64,000 bases of DNA from Ligula intestinalis (lineage: Eukaryota > Platyhelminthes > Cestoda > Diphyllobothriidea > Diphyllobothriidae): positions 14,243,379 through 14,307,378 of the forward strand of contig JAYGXS010000004.1 in the NCBI GenBank assembly GCA_036362985.1, read 5' to 3'. Below are positions 33,591 to 44,559 of this stretch, in pieces. Both the position numbers and the translations under genes were made by a program. The notes under the pieces are model-generated. The model saw only the letters and a list, made by a program, of their open reading frames with translations. It searched no databases and was not told the origin of the DNA. How positions within the stretch are numbered: the stretch's first letter is position 1; each line of letters starts with the position of its first letter.

Positions 33591-33908
33591 AAATCAAATT
33601 ATATAAAGAAGGGTGGAGTTAACAAAAATTTAAGCAACCAATCAGTAGTAATTAGGGGGAGAGGGGGAAGAAGGGTTAAGGGTCAAGAGGCATTAGATTC
33701 TAGCCATATATGGGGAATCAGAGAGGGGCAAGGGAGGGGGGGAGGGGTTCGACAGATAGTTCATATCGTCCCGTCGTCCTTGTCTCGCGTTTTTTGGGAG
33801 GTGTGAAGACACCCCGGCCCTTTTATCCATTTACACTTCTCCCCCTGATCACAATTGACTGGTTACTTACACTTCTGTGACCTCTACTCTCCTTTATTTT
33901 ATTGTATT

Positions 33909-33945
33909 TGTTTGATGATGAATTAATCGAAGGCGTTCGTTCGCC
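33909..33945 (+). ncRNA. Hammerhead-like motif, degenerate
   Basis: TTGATGA, TGAATTAATC, GAAG, then GCGTTCGTTCGCC. The first core base and the last A of GAAA are changed. It is recognisable mainly by similarity to 21371-21405 and by its inverted partner at 33555. Confidence 0.4.
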
Positions 33946-34309
33946 TAACTTGACTGCCCGAATGCTTACATGGGTCTCATCGCTGAACTTAAATAATCAA
34001 TATCAGCGGAACATCATGCGGACTCTTTCACTCACCTACTTGAATCCGACAACATTTTCAAAGGAGATATCGGCACATCTGCGTGCTCGGTTCAATTTGC
34101 ATACGTAAGTAAGGGTGTATTATCTGTCAGTTGTTTTACAACCCTTGATGTAGGGAGGTTGCTCTCCACCCCTTCTGTTGGCAGCCAGAGCGATCGGAGG
34201 TCACGTGAGTCACGAGACATCAATGCGCACTATTAGCGTCCCTGGATATCCTCTTGAATTTTAACAAGAGTTCCACTATTTGAAAGTATCCAGACTAGAT
34301 TAAGTGGAA

Positions 34310-34450
34310 CCGAAAAAACGGGGAATTAGAATAGTCATTTCTGGTTTGTTAGTCGTCAGCAGCCAGCCATACCCAATCCCAGCTGTGGCGACCGCCAAGA
34401 TTTGAACACGCAACCATTTGATCATTAAGTGCAACACTCCAGCACGGGCC
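34310..34450 (-). mobile_element. tRNA-derived SINE S1
   Basis: Minus strand: a tRNA-like head with TGGAGTGTTGCACTTAATGA and B box GCGTGTTCAAATCTTGG. The body reads GGGATTGGGTATGGCTGGCT, then AACCAGAAATGAC. Confidence 0.65.
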
Positions 34451-34524
34451 CCGTTGTTTTTGTCGGTTGCGACCGTAAATATGATTAATGGTAGGGTGCA
34501 CGGCAATCTGGTCGCAGAATATAC

Positions 34525-34640
34525 TCGTCCAGTGGTGCCTTGGAGTACACTCTTTGTTGGGTATGGCCTGGGAGCTCAGTCTGGATGGGATGAGACTGGC
34601 TGAAATGGCCATTCCGGTCTCCGTTATCTTTTTGGCTCTG
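34525..34640 (+). mobile_element. SINE S1 fragment, plus orientation
   Basis: GTTGGGTATGGCC, then GGCTGAAATGGCCATTCC and GGTCTCCGTTATC. The outer-stem halves ATGGCC and GGCCAT are perfectly complementary. Confidence 0.5.
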
Positions 34641-34954
34641 ATTTATTATGTATTACAAGTCACTATGCGCCTGCCTGCGAGGGTCCCAGATTGAACTCCA
34701 AGGCACAATGGGACGAGCATGTGTCGTAAGCAGATTGGTTAGCGTTCTGCTCCATTTATCCAATTGTGTCTTTTCCACAACAGATGGGCTAAATTGAGGA
34801 AAAATGTTGAGCCGTCACGTCCCTTCAACCCACCTTGCCTATATTCTGAATGAGTTTGGCAGGAACTCTCAAAGGATGTACACTGAATTCATCCTCTTTG
34901 GTAAGGGATTTTGGCAGTCTTTAATAGTTTATGTGACCTAATTGCGAAAAATTC

Positions 34955-35060
34955 GGCGCCCTCGGGGGGATTCGAACCCACGCCAGCAAGAGGAAGAGGC
35001 AAACGGAAAACGTGAATACGCAGGGTACTGCAGCAAGTCAAGTCGGCCACGAAAGGCACC
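34955..35060 (-). pseudogene. tRNA-Leu/Ser-like sequence (pseudogene or SINE head)
   Basis: On the minus strand TGGCCGAC resembles a class II tRNA D arm. The 3' part CTGGCGTGGGTTCGAATCCC matches the variable/T arm of a tRNA-Leu-type gene, and the ends GGTGCCT and GGGCGCC can pair. The spacing is about 20 bases too long and the anticodon stem is poor, so I do not call a working tRNA. Confidence 0.45.
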
Positions 35061-35065
35061 CCCTG

Positions 35066-36120
35066 TCGCCGGCCTTCGCTCAGGTATGCGGCCGCGTAAA
35101 CACTGGAGTTGTTTCCTCAAGAAATTATTGTGCACCAAAGGTCAACCCGCAACCAGCACAGCAGGCGCTCTATGACGCCTGGATCGCCCACAAACAAGGC
35201 GACCTTTGACCGTGGTAAGTCGAGTGGTCGATCCCACAACCCACCTTCCCTTCCCTCCCTCCATCCGTCAGGAAATACAAAAACCGGCTGACAGATATCT
35301 TTACGTTGTAAACTTGGAGAAAAGGCAACTTTCGGCTGTGGCCAAGCCCGGAAGTCTGAAGGATTTAAAGACCGTGATCCATTCAAATGGTCACATGTAC
35401 AGACATTTATTACTGCGTGGCCCATACACACAGCAAAATCTCCATGGAAACTTCCTAGCTGAAGTGAGGTGTAAAGTATCATCGCCAACTTTTTTGTGCA
35501 TCGCTAAGAGAGGGGAAACCTTGAACTAAAATGCAACTAGACAATATATTCTCTTCAAATAGGCTGTTTTCTGCATATTTTCTACGACATATGCCCGAGT
35601 TTTTAGGATAAAGTATGACTAGTTGATGACGGCTAATAAGCTTAAATGTGCAATACATTTCTGCCGACTCTAACAGTGGGGCCCAAAACTGAGTTCCGTT
35701 GGCGATCAGTGAACGCTCATCAATAAAGGAAACTTCCTTGGAATTGAAAAGCACAGCGGATTAATCTGTAGAACTGTCCATGCCAACCATTACTTGCAGT
35801 GGAATTAGGAGGCGGTTAACTAAAGACGGCAAACTGAAAATAAAAATAAGATGGCAAATTTTGCAACTAATTTAGTTGCGCGGCGCAGTGGCTAAGTAGC
35901 CCTACGTAGGAAAGCTGGGTTGTGATCGCATCCGCCAAGCAGAGCTCGGATAGTGCTGTCAGTATGAGTGGTCCTTTGGCCTTAGGCTTTTAATATGGAA
36001 GGAAATTTCACCGGACCTATTCCGTATGCAATATCTAACCCATAAAAACATGAGTCAAGGACATAGTAGTAGCCGCCTCACCGCCAACACAATAGGCATG
36101 ACTATGACAATGATACCATT
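35066..36120. other. No gene seen; SINE remnants
   Basis: A SINE S1 body fragment lies at about 35605-35665 (AGTATGACTAGTTGATGACG). A weak tRNA-like stretch lies at 35885-35945. Nothing else is supported. Confidence 0.35.
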
Positions 36121-36240
36121 ACTTATGATTAAGGTTTTGTCCGACGAAATCCTAAACGTCAGGACAGTAAAGTTCTTGTTCCAATGGTCGCATCTACTTC
36201 TTCTGAACTGGTCCCTGGAACTCGCATATTCACCCCTACT
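36121..36240 (+). repeat. Family-2 hammerhead-like motif plus tail
   Basis: Contains TTATGATTAAGG, a hairpin GGTTT/AAATCC, then CTAAACGTCAGG. The shared tail follows: AAGTTCTTGTTCC, GGTCGCATC, and CCTGGAACTCGCATATTC. The core GAAA is TAAA here, so cleavage is unlikely. Confidence 0.5.
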
Positions 36241-36391
36241 GACAATAGGTGACCTTGCGCCACATTCCAAGGAGAGGGGGGTTAATATATACGTTAAGCG
36301 TAAAGTAAATTCGGTACAATTCAGTTTAGGCAGAGCCTTTGATAACCCTAGTTGCAGATAGCTTCGGGCAAATTATGCATATGTTTCAGAG

Positions 36392-36860
36392 CTAATCGTT
36401 GGCGTCTCCCAAGTGAACGACATTCCAGAAAATGTGACCAACTCTTCTTTTAAATGTGTCAACGCTTCCAGCGAGAACAAATGAAGAAGATAGTTCATTC
36501 CAGTCTTCAATGACCCTGTGGAAAAAGAGGTTGACCCGCACTTGTTGTTTGGCATGGTGTTTCTTCGATTTATCTGAATGATCTCGGAGATGTGTTGTTT
36601 TTGCAAATTTAAAAAATCTACCGTCTCGAAAAGCAAAGTCTACCCCCCTGACGAGTTTAACGACCACGATCATATCTCCTACGGATAACCTATAAGAGAA
36701 ATAAAGAAGTTTGAGCCTTTCTAGTCACTCCTCCTATGGTAGGCCTTCCAAGCCACTGACTAATTTGGTCGACCTCCGTTGGCCTTTCTCCAGCGCTGTG
36801 TAATCTTGCTTCATCCATTAGCACCACGCCTGGACGCAATATTCGAACATTTGTCAGGCC
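36392..36860 (-). pseudogene. LINE C-terminal relic
   Basis: The minus strand in one frame reads QRRSTKLVSGLEGLP, two stops, RLKLLYFSYRLSVGDMIVVV, then HLRDHSDKSKKHHAKQQVRV and HRVIEDWNELSSSFVLAGS. This is the tail block of CR1/L2-type LINE proteins. It is related to 7680-7850 and is also preceded on the left by a plus-strand family-2 hammerhead tail. Confidence 0.75.
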
Positions 36861-36869
36861 GATATCAGA

Positions 36870-38165
36870 ATATTGCATTCTGAAGTGGTCATTGCCAGTG
36901 TCAGGGATGTGACAAAGAAATATAGATTTTCTCGCTGGAATTTGGCGGAAGGCCATCCGTCATGCAGGTGGGCTTCCTATTTCCGTGCTCGGGGACAATG
37001 CCGCTTGGTGATAAAATTATTCGGCTATTTTATTCGCCAGTTGAATTAGTACTCATTTGTGTGCGCCACCCACTTGTCTTAGCAGTGAATGCAGAGGTCA
37101 GATGGTCTGGCGTTTGTTGATGGTCTGCGGGCTGGCAAGTAGTAACTTGTAGGTGTGTCTGGCGTCCTCGCAGTGAGCGCTTTCAGACGCACTGACCTGC
37201 AGACACTTGACCGACTTCCACTCGGACACGCACAACCACGTGCATCTGGTTAGTCGTGGTTGCCGGAGCGTCTCTTGAACACACCTCTCCTCTCACCGTC
37301 GACTGGGTCTGCATATCTCATCAGACACGAGCCCCGTCGGGGAATGCCAGACATAAAGGATGGAGAACGCTTGGACCTGCTCCGTAATGCTATCAGAACA
37401 GCTGCCACTACTCTTATCCTCTTCCAGGCATGACTGGAAGCAGTCAGCACTAGCCCTGGCTTCGCCGGTGGCCACTGCCGTCTGAGACAGCAACAGGGAG
37501 TTCTGTAAACAAAAAACTCTTTCACAGGTGCCTTCTGCCTTTAAATTTCCAACCTGCGATTCAGCCTGATGATCGTAGTGATCCGAGTAAGGACACTATT
37601 TAGACGCTACATGATCTCGTGGTATTTCACGCACACCAGGATGCTGGCTTATGAATGCACTTTTTCGGTCGTCTTCAAACACCATGCCCGGTGCAATGAC
37701 TACTTTAGGAAGTATTTGCCACTGATTTTCGTTATCATCGTGAGTTCTTATATATTTTGTAAAAAGACATTCGTTTGGTAGAAAGTCAGTTAAAATCTTG
37801 TACTAAAAAGAAAGGTAACTTTGGGTTTTAAGATATTTTCAAATTCCCCATCACTGAGCGTTTTCAATTTATGAGCTTCATGCTTTCCCTATGAGGAAAA
37901 GCAGACAATCGTCTATGCCAGTAATAGCATGCTGTTCATCATATTGTTCAGTAGAATCTGAACTGTGTTGTAAACTCAATAAGGAGTATTCATAAAATGA
38001 CGGAAGTGATGCTATTCCGATGGACTTTGCACGCTCTTAAAACAAAATTCTAATTAAAACTTCTTTCAAAACCAAAAGATAGTGATTATTTGAATATAAA
38101 TGTAAAGAAGATGGGATTTTCTTTCGAAAAACACCACCTGATATATGGCCTGATTTTGTAAGTGC
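36870..38165. other. No gene seen
   Basis: Contains the short repeat at 37150-37250 shared with 24.9 kb, and otherwise AT-rich non-coding DNA. Confidence 0.35.
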
Positions 38166-38169
38166 TCTA

Positions 38170-38400
38170 AGTACTCCCAGTACTTCGACGCGACAAACTC
38201 AAGCTGCTCACGAGTTAAGAGAAATTTGACCACATTGAACTTGAGGCTGTAGCCGGTTTCCGTATAATGGGCAGCGACTTGAGAGCTAGCTGATCCCTAC
38301 TTACTGTTGCTGTGTGTTCATCCTTCCGTTTCGGAACTAACTTTCCAGCTACTCCAAAGTAATTATTTGATACAGGCCTGAAAAAATAGGTGAAGTTTGC
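38170..38400 (-). pseudogene. Penelope-like GIY-YIG relic
   Basis: Minus strand: YFGVAGKLVPKRKDEHTATV, then after a frameshift SSQVAAHYTETGYSLKFNVV. This matches the second half of a PLE GIY-YIG domain (Y-x-G near an R, then EH, then the AxH-TGx block). The upstream parts are missing. Confidence 0.6.
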
Positions 38401-38404
38401 TGCC

Positions 38405-38878
38405 GTATCAGTGGGTCTCTCAGCTTCATTACTTGCCGCTTGGTACTTGCCCTTCGTTTGTGTGCCAACTCTATTTGATTTAGTGTGAAAAGGCTGTTCG
38501 TGTCTTCTGAGATCTTTTTAACGTACACGAGAGCTTGCGAACGCCAACACGCAGTCTTACCTCTAAGGCTACCCAGTTTTCAGTGTGCACAGATTGACAA
38601 CATTGCAGGCCCTCGACTAGGCTCTCTGGTAGCGCTGTGTATGCCTAGGCTGTGTGCGGTAGGTCGCTAGTATTCTCAACCGCAAATCTTCCGTTTGCAG
38701 TCAGAGCGGAGTAGCTGGCGACTTGATGGGAGGCAAAATTAACATTTCACCGGCATTCAAATGTGAACGCTTTTTGAATGGTCTTTAGCTATTCACCTGC
38801 TGTGGACTAGGTGGTTCCAAAGTAGACAAGGAGCAACTATTGTGAGGCCCTATTGCCACTTCTAACGATTCGTATCGC
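38405..38878. other. No gene seen
   Basis: No supported feature. Confidence 0.3.
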
Positions 38879-39130
38879 GTGGATGTGTACCGTACAATAA
38901 TAGGACAGTATGACGATGAACAGAAGTATAAAGGTCCGTATATATGCAAAATCGATTACCAGAATCTTAAAACCCGATCACCAAGCCCACATGCCAAGCG
39001 AAAGTTGAGCTTCAGCGTTGTACCTGATACGTTTAGACAAAAGGGACAGATAAGAAAAGTAGTCTGGCATCTCGATAAACATTCGCCCGAAAAAGCATAT
39101 CTAGAACCCATGGAGAGTGAGGGTTCCTAG
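38879..39130 (+). CDS. Candidate small ORF of unknown nature
   Basis: An 83-codon frame, charged and with balanced composition (GPYICKIDYQNLKT, RSPSPHAKRKLSFSVVPDTF, QIRKVVWHLDKHSPEK). It reads more like coding sequence than its neighbours. A possible splice acceptor (ACAATAATAG) ends near 38902. I recognise no domain and see no partner exon or poly(A) signal. It could be a terminal exon or chance. Confidence 0.2.
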   Translation: MDVYRTIIGQYDDEQKYKGPYICKIDYQNLKTRSPSPHAKRKLSFSVVPDTFRQKGQIRKVVWHLDKHSPEKAYLEPMESEGS

Positions 39131-39260
39131 CAAACATCAACGCAGTTTACTATGCATAACTAACTTCTTACTTAGGTGTATTTATAATTTCGGTTTATTG
39201 TTTTAAGTTCAGTGAAGTAATGTTTTTTTTATTTTAGTTGGTTAAGGTTTGTTTTAGTCA

Positions 39261-39270
39261 GGGTTTACTT
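39261..39270 (+). repeat. Possible target-site duplication, left
   Basis: GGGTTTACTT occurs here and again at 42651-42660, just outside the other end of the RTE element. The last bases overlap the TTAC tail, so the true duplication may be shorter. Confidence 0.55.
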
Positions 39271-39321
39271 ACTTACTTACTTATTTACTTACTTACTTAC
39301 TTACTTACTTANNNNNNNNNN

Positions 39322-39368
<47 letters not shown>
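39266..39368 (-). repeat. (TTAC)n microsatellite, RTE tail, with assembly gap
   Basis: TTAC units interrupted by ten N at 39312-39321, so the true length is unknown. In the element's sense it is a 3' (GTAA)n tail. RTE-clade LINEs typically end in short tandem repeats. Confidence 0.9.
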
Positions 39369-39369
<1 letters not shown>

Positions 39370-42300
39370 GGTTGTGATCATGCCTGATCTAGCCGGCATC
39401 AATGATGTCACGAACGGTACCTCTCCATGCGTGGCTATTGGCGGCAGCGGATCTCGAAAGCTCCTCCCAGTCCCTTCTCTAGCGACGCAGGCCGAAGATA
39501 GAAGTTCCAAGAACTGCTTTCATGTATTGACGCACGGTGTCGAGCCAAGTCTTCAATTGCCCTCCTCTTCGACGTTTCCAGGTGGGCTGCGGTGCCGGGT
39601 CAAGGGCAGCATAGGTAAGCTCGTGGGGCGGACGACGAATAACGTGTCCAAACCACCTCAGTCGCCTTTCTTGAATGGTTTGAAATATCCTCGTGATACG
39701 ATCGCAGCGGATGCGGACTGTTTCATTTGAGATGAAGTCGCTATACTTAACTCGCAGGATCGTCCTCAGGCACCGGTGGTCAAAGACCTCCAGTCTTCGC
39801 TCGTCTTCAGCGCGCACAGCCCAGCATTCACATCCATTGAGGAGGACTGACCGGATGGATGCACGGTATATACGAATCTTTGTGGTGATGGAGATGTCAC
39901 ATCGGATCCATAGGCACTTTGGAAGGATTGAGAAAACCCAGCGAGCAGCATCGATACGGGAGAGAATGCCGTCCTTGCTCTGCCCATTCGGTAGCAGCCT
40001 CGCCCTGAGGTATTTAAAGCTGTCTACTTCTTCAAGTTGATGGCCATTATTCCCCAGGGGTGCCTTTTCCTGGTCAGGGATGCAGCTCGAGAACAACTTA
40101 GTGTTTCCGGAATTTAAGGAAATGCCTACCGACATAGCGATCTCATTTAACCGTGACACTACTGACTGTAGACCACCAAAGTTTGAGGCTAACAGCGCAA
40201 TATCATCGGCGTAGTCAAGATCAGTAAGTCGGCGTCCGGGTGCAAGTTCAACACTGTCCTCTTCATGTAGGGCTTTGCCGAGAATCCAGTAAATAACGTA
40301 GTTAAACAGAATGGGCGAAAGGACGCAGCCCTGTCGGTCACCAGACCGGATATCGAACGACTGAGAGAGATTGTTGTGGATCAGGACTCGTGCGGTGGTA
40401 GACCGATAGTAGGCCTTTATCGTGGCAATGAGTTTGGTCGGCACTCCATCCAGTTCCATTATTCGCCACAGGGACTCTCGATAGATGGAATGGATTGCGG
40501 TGGCAAATTCGACAAAGCAAACGGCATTCGGTTGCTGGTAGCTATGGCGGAATTCGAGAGTGCGCCTCAGTGTGAATATTTGATGCGCACATCCATGCCC
40601 AGCTCGGAATCCGGCTTGGTTGGGTCGTGTCCTGGAGTCACGTACAGCCTGCAAGGGTCTGAGAAGAACAACAGCAAATATTTTTGCAACAACATCGGTC
40701 AAATTTATGCCACGATAGTTCTCGCATCTTGTCTTATCTCCCTTCTTGTGGATAGGTACAAGGATACCTGAGCCCCAGTCATCGGGAACGGTCTCTTCCC
40801 GCCACGCCTGTACAATCACCTCATGGAGCCGAGGAGCCAGTGTGCCGAGACAGGACTTGTATATTTCTGCGGGAATACCGTCCTCTCCGCACGCCTGGTT
40901 ATTGCGTAGCCTCTGCATTGCATCAGTAACTTTGTTTTCGGAAGGGAGGTCACACGACACTGCGTAGGCAGGAGAGGATTGAAACTCCGTTGTGGAGGAG
41001 AGGGAGGGTGTGATGGTTTGTTCGTCAAAGTTGAGTAGGTGCTCGGAGTGTTCACGCCACCGATCGACCTTGGCCGAGTTGTCGGCAATAAAACCTCCAT
41101 TCACATCGCGAACAGAAACACTGAGTGTCGGGGGCTTACCACTACCCTGGCGGATGATTTGGTACAATTTTCGGGTGTCAACAACATTAGAGGCCTGCTC
41201 CATAGAAGTCGCCGTTTCGGACCAATACTTCTGCCGGTCATCTCTAGCCGACTTTGCTGTCAGCTTTCGAAGTTGGCGGAAGGAGGCATCGTTCCGGGAC
41301 CTAGCTCGAGTCGTCTCGGCCGATAGCTGCAGGGTTCTTCCGCTGATCCAGTCACTGCGGCGCCGCTGAGTAAATCCGAGAATCTTATCAGCTGCCCCAT
41401 AGATGGATGTCTTCAGAGATGGCCAGTAGCTACTGCCCTCGTTGTCAGCCTGGGTCATAAGCCAGGACTATATTTCTGTGCTTCGAACCTCGGTTGTGTT
41501 GGTTTGACGGAGCTTTGTGACATCAAGGCGTCTCGCATGTGGCATTTTAGGCACAGGTGAGAGGTGAAGCTTCAGGCGCGTGCGAACGAGAGCATGGTCA
41601 GACCCGTGGACGTTACCAGTTTCGGCACCTCTCATCGAACTGCTATCGTGGACCCAGCTGCGAAACCGTAAACCAACTAGAATGTAATCGATCTGACTGG
41701 CCGTACGGCTATCGCTCGAATACCAGGTAAGTAGATGTTCGTGGCGATGCTGGAAGCATGTGTTGGTAACAAACAGTCGGTTCTGTTCGGCGAACTGCAG
41801 CATCCTCTCACCATTGTCCGTTCGAGAGCCAAGCCCAAAACAAACAAGAAGGTGGCTGTTTGTCGGGTCACCGGGCCCAGTCCGGCCATTCCAGTCCCCG
41901 GCAAAAATTAGCAGATCTCGACGAGGGATTCGTTCAGCTAGCTCCTGCAGCTGCGAGAAGAAATTATCTTTCTCTTGCTGTTCAGCCGCCGACGTAGGTG
42001 CATTCACAGATACGACTGAGATGTTCGTAAAATGGCCTTTTAGTCGAACATAGGCCATTCAGTCGTTGACTGGTTCCCGTGCTAGTAGTGCATGGTTAGC
42101 TTCTTCCGAGAGGGCAATAGCCACACCGTGTCTACCAGACGAGTCACTCGGACCGCTGTGATACAAGGCGAAATGAGAATCGACCCCCAGGATTTTGATT
42201 TTACGGGCGCCTGAGTCGGGGAGTCGGACTTCTGACAAGCAAAATACATCCGAGTGATATTCATAGAGACTGTGCGCTGTCAGACTTTGAGTGCCAGGTT

Positions 42301-42650
42301 ACAGAAGTGTTCGCACATTCCAACACCCAATACCAAGAGTCCGTTTTTTGTTTAGCAGTCCAGCTTGGACATTATTCGCCCGCACCACCGGACAAGGTTT
42401 GCGGAGCATGTTGGTTACCGCGGACGCCGAAGCAGGATCGTAAAATCGTAAGTTGACATGTTCATGTGGTTTCTTGGGAATTTTGAATACAGGCGGGTCC
42501 CCAATGGCCGCTCGGATTCTGTCTTCGAGGTTGTCTCCTCTAGCACTTTGGCTCACGAACCTAACCACAAGGCAGTGGTGTTGGTGGCAAGCAAACCTAT
42601 TTAATGGCGGTTCACGCTCACCATGTCACAGTGTCTTCATTGGGCCTTGC
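39369..42650 (-). mobile_element. RTE-type LINE, nearly full length
   Basis: Single-frame non-LTR element with an N-terminal APE-type endonuclease and reverse transcriptase. The 3'UTR is only about 20 bases (39388-39369) before the tandem-repeat tail, and a short 5' region lies upstream of 42568. It is flanked by a 10-base direct repeat. It has the same family as the fragment at 849-1924. The intact layout and few lesions indicate a fairly recent insertion that is now inactive. Confidence 0.88.
39389..42568 (-). pseudogene. RTE endonuclease-reverse transcriptase, four in-frame stops
   Basis: One frame of 1,060 codons with no frameshift is interrupted by TAA 42301-42299, TGA 42061-42059, TAG 41470-41468 and TAG 39481-39479. 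The last is judged premature because the sister copy reads Trp there. Endonuclease: LGIGCWNVRTLL near residue 78, LSEVRL near 112, FAGDWNGRTG near 222, SQIDYILV near 291, GSDHALV near 322. Reverse transcriptase: NYRGINL near 618, RQGCVLSP near 745, YADD near 786. Motif A reads CFVEFATAIHSI, so the usual catalytic Asp is Glu. The tail has RRLRWFGHVIRR and WLDTVRQY. No ATG precedes the first codons after an upstream stop, so the native start is unclear. Confidence 0.88.
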
Positions 42651-42660
42651 GGGTTTACTT
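42651..42660 (+). repeat. Possible target-site duplication, right
   Basis: GGGTTTACTT, identical to 39261-39270. Confidence 0.55.
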
Positions 42661-42664
42661 TAGT

Positions 42665-44415
42665 TTAGTTTGTTAGTTAGCTTTCGTTGAGTTTAGCTTT
42701 AGTTTTATTAGGTTATTATTTGATTTTTTTTATTATTTTCCCTTCCCCTGATATGCCTCACCCCTATTTCCACCTGCCATTTATTACACTGTGTTAATGT
42801 AGTGATGTTTATTAAGAATCTTTACCCGACGGAGAAAGCATTTGTGATTCTCAGCTGGAAGACTCCGCAGCCTTGACATGCATGGGTGACCTGTAGGAAA
42901 CGGCCTTCATTGTCTCTTAGTTGAGCCAGTTCTGGAAAACTCAGATAACGGCTCTTGTTGAAGTAAAACACGTTCATTTTGCCTCCATTACAGAAAGGCA
43001 ATTGCGACATTGGGGGATTATCTTTGTTTCAACCAAAGCGCCTGGCTCGTAGCCGGTTTCAACTTCGAGGGGTACTGATTCAAAACTATCCCCTGCCTCT
43101 CAACACGCTGTTAACAGGCTTTCAAAAAGTTTGGCACCTAATTTATGCACTGAGGCGTGCTGATTAGACAGGGAGAGAGAGAGAGAGAGAGAGATCATCT
43201 CATGCTCCTCGTGTTAACATTGACGTCGTTCACAGCGTGTGCAAGATCTCTGCTTCATTAGAATTCACTGGTGAGGTTTAGGTTTTCATTTCTGTTTGCC
43301 CTGCGATCCCTCCCCCCCCATCCCTTTGTCAGGGCCCACGAGTTTCTCTGGCTCAATCATTTTGCATTTGGCAATCTGGGTCGACCGTGTTATGTGAGCA
43401 CAGGACTGCACTTTTACTAATGAGCGGTGCTCGCTTTGCGCTCAGGCATAAAAATCAATACTGTGGGTACCAAGTACGTACAGCAGATTTTCGATCTCCG
43501 ACGATGTTAATCGAAGTTCCGACATTATTTTTTCGACTAGTAAAGACGAATTAGGTTGGGTAGCAGTATTTACTATCAGACAACAAAATACAAGGTATTT
43601 TAGTGGCATCAGTGGACGAGCTTCTTTCCAGCCGTTCACAAAATCACAGATTCCAAAAATGACAACTAACGTAATGCGAGCTTTTCATAGCCTTCTATGG
43701 ATATAAAACTGTACTTTATAGAAGAAAATCCCGCAAATATTCTTTTTAGTAGTGGATCGCGCCCTAGAATCTTATAATCGAAGAAGGGGTATATACCATC
43801 ATTGAAAACGCTTCCAAGGGGTGATATCTCAATAAAGATCTATAATAATATAATGACCGAATACTCTTGAATTGAACTTGGTATCATACTTGTATTCAGG
43901 CTTTCATAAATACATGCTGTATACACTACGTCTAAGGAAAATAAAAATATTTCTGTACGCCGCTAGGAAGTTGCCATATCATGCTCACTAAATTTTGCAG
44001 TAGACGCGGATCATGGTGCATTCGGTATATGCAGCACTCTGTAGCAAACGACAACCTAAGGAGTATTATTCCTCACATTCATTTTTTATGCCCTTATAAA
44101 TTCAAATGCATTTTTATAAAAAATAGATTAGAATATTCTTATATTCATTCGGTAGAAAATTACGTCTTTTTAAAAATTTCTGTTTGAAGAAAAGGCATAC
44201 TTCGGTTTTAGAAAGGTTTTACAATTGTGGAATACTTTTGAACCCAACACGAATTGCATTGAGGATTTTCAAATTACATGTTATATGCATTTTTTCTATA
44301 TTTCTAATTTGATATGAAGAAGATTTCATAGTGTTCTCATAACCTTGTTCATCAGAGCTGGACCATCCGGTATGCTTTACAGGCACCATACATAAGTGTA
44401 CAGATACAAATTTTT
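42665..44415. other. No gene seen; (GA)n at 43171-43192
   Basis: A short pure GA microsatellite and AT-rich old repeat fragments near 43.9-44.3 kb (TTCGGTAGAAAATTACGTC), related to 55.72 kb. No supported gene. Confidence 0.4.
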
Positions 44416-44419
44416 ATGA

Positions 44420-44545
44420 ATGGACATTTCACGATCCAAAAATATCACAATTAAGAAGAAGATTCGATCACTGGGACAACTAATATATTCGCCTGACGTT
44501 TCGACACCCCTCGCGGATTTTTCATCAGTGACCTGTTTCTGCTAT
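44420..44545 (-). repeat. Family-2 hammerhead plus tail, left member of a pair
   Basis: The minus strand holds the motif at 44490-44530, then the family tail CAGTGATCGAATCTTCTTCT. It is inverted relative to the unit at 44560-44700. Confidence 0.6.
44490..44530 (-). ncRNA. Hammerhead-like motif, family 2
   Basis: Minus strand: perfect CTGATGA (44528-44522), helix II with ATCC/GGGT around a GCGA tetraloop, perfect GAAA, a loop-less ACGT helix III, cleavage triplet GTC, then AGGCG. The flanks that should form helix I are poorly complementary. The palindromic ACGT helix III suggests activity only as a dimer, as for other minimal hammerheads. Confidence 0.5.
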
Positions 44546-44559
44546 TGCTTTCTTTTCAT

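Larger units (their letters stand above)
33535..33970. mobile_element. Repeat unit bracketed by divergent hammerhead-like motifs
   Basis: A unit of about 435 bases. The left end reads CATTCAGGAAGTTAAGTCAG and the right end is close to its reverse complement (CTAACTTGACTGCCCGAATG). A hammerhead-like motif faces outward at each end. The interior matches 21400-21610. It has no coding capacity. It resembles a non-autonomous PLE derivative or pseudo-LTR pair. Confidence 0.6.

Noticed and set aside
34955..35060. Functional tRNA-Leu gene
   Set aside because: The T arm matches well, but the total length and anticodon stem do not fit a working tRNA.
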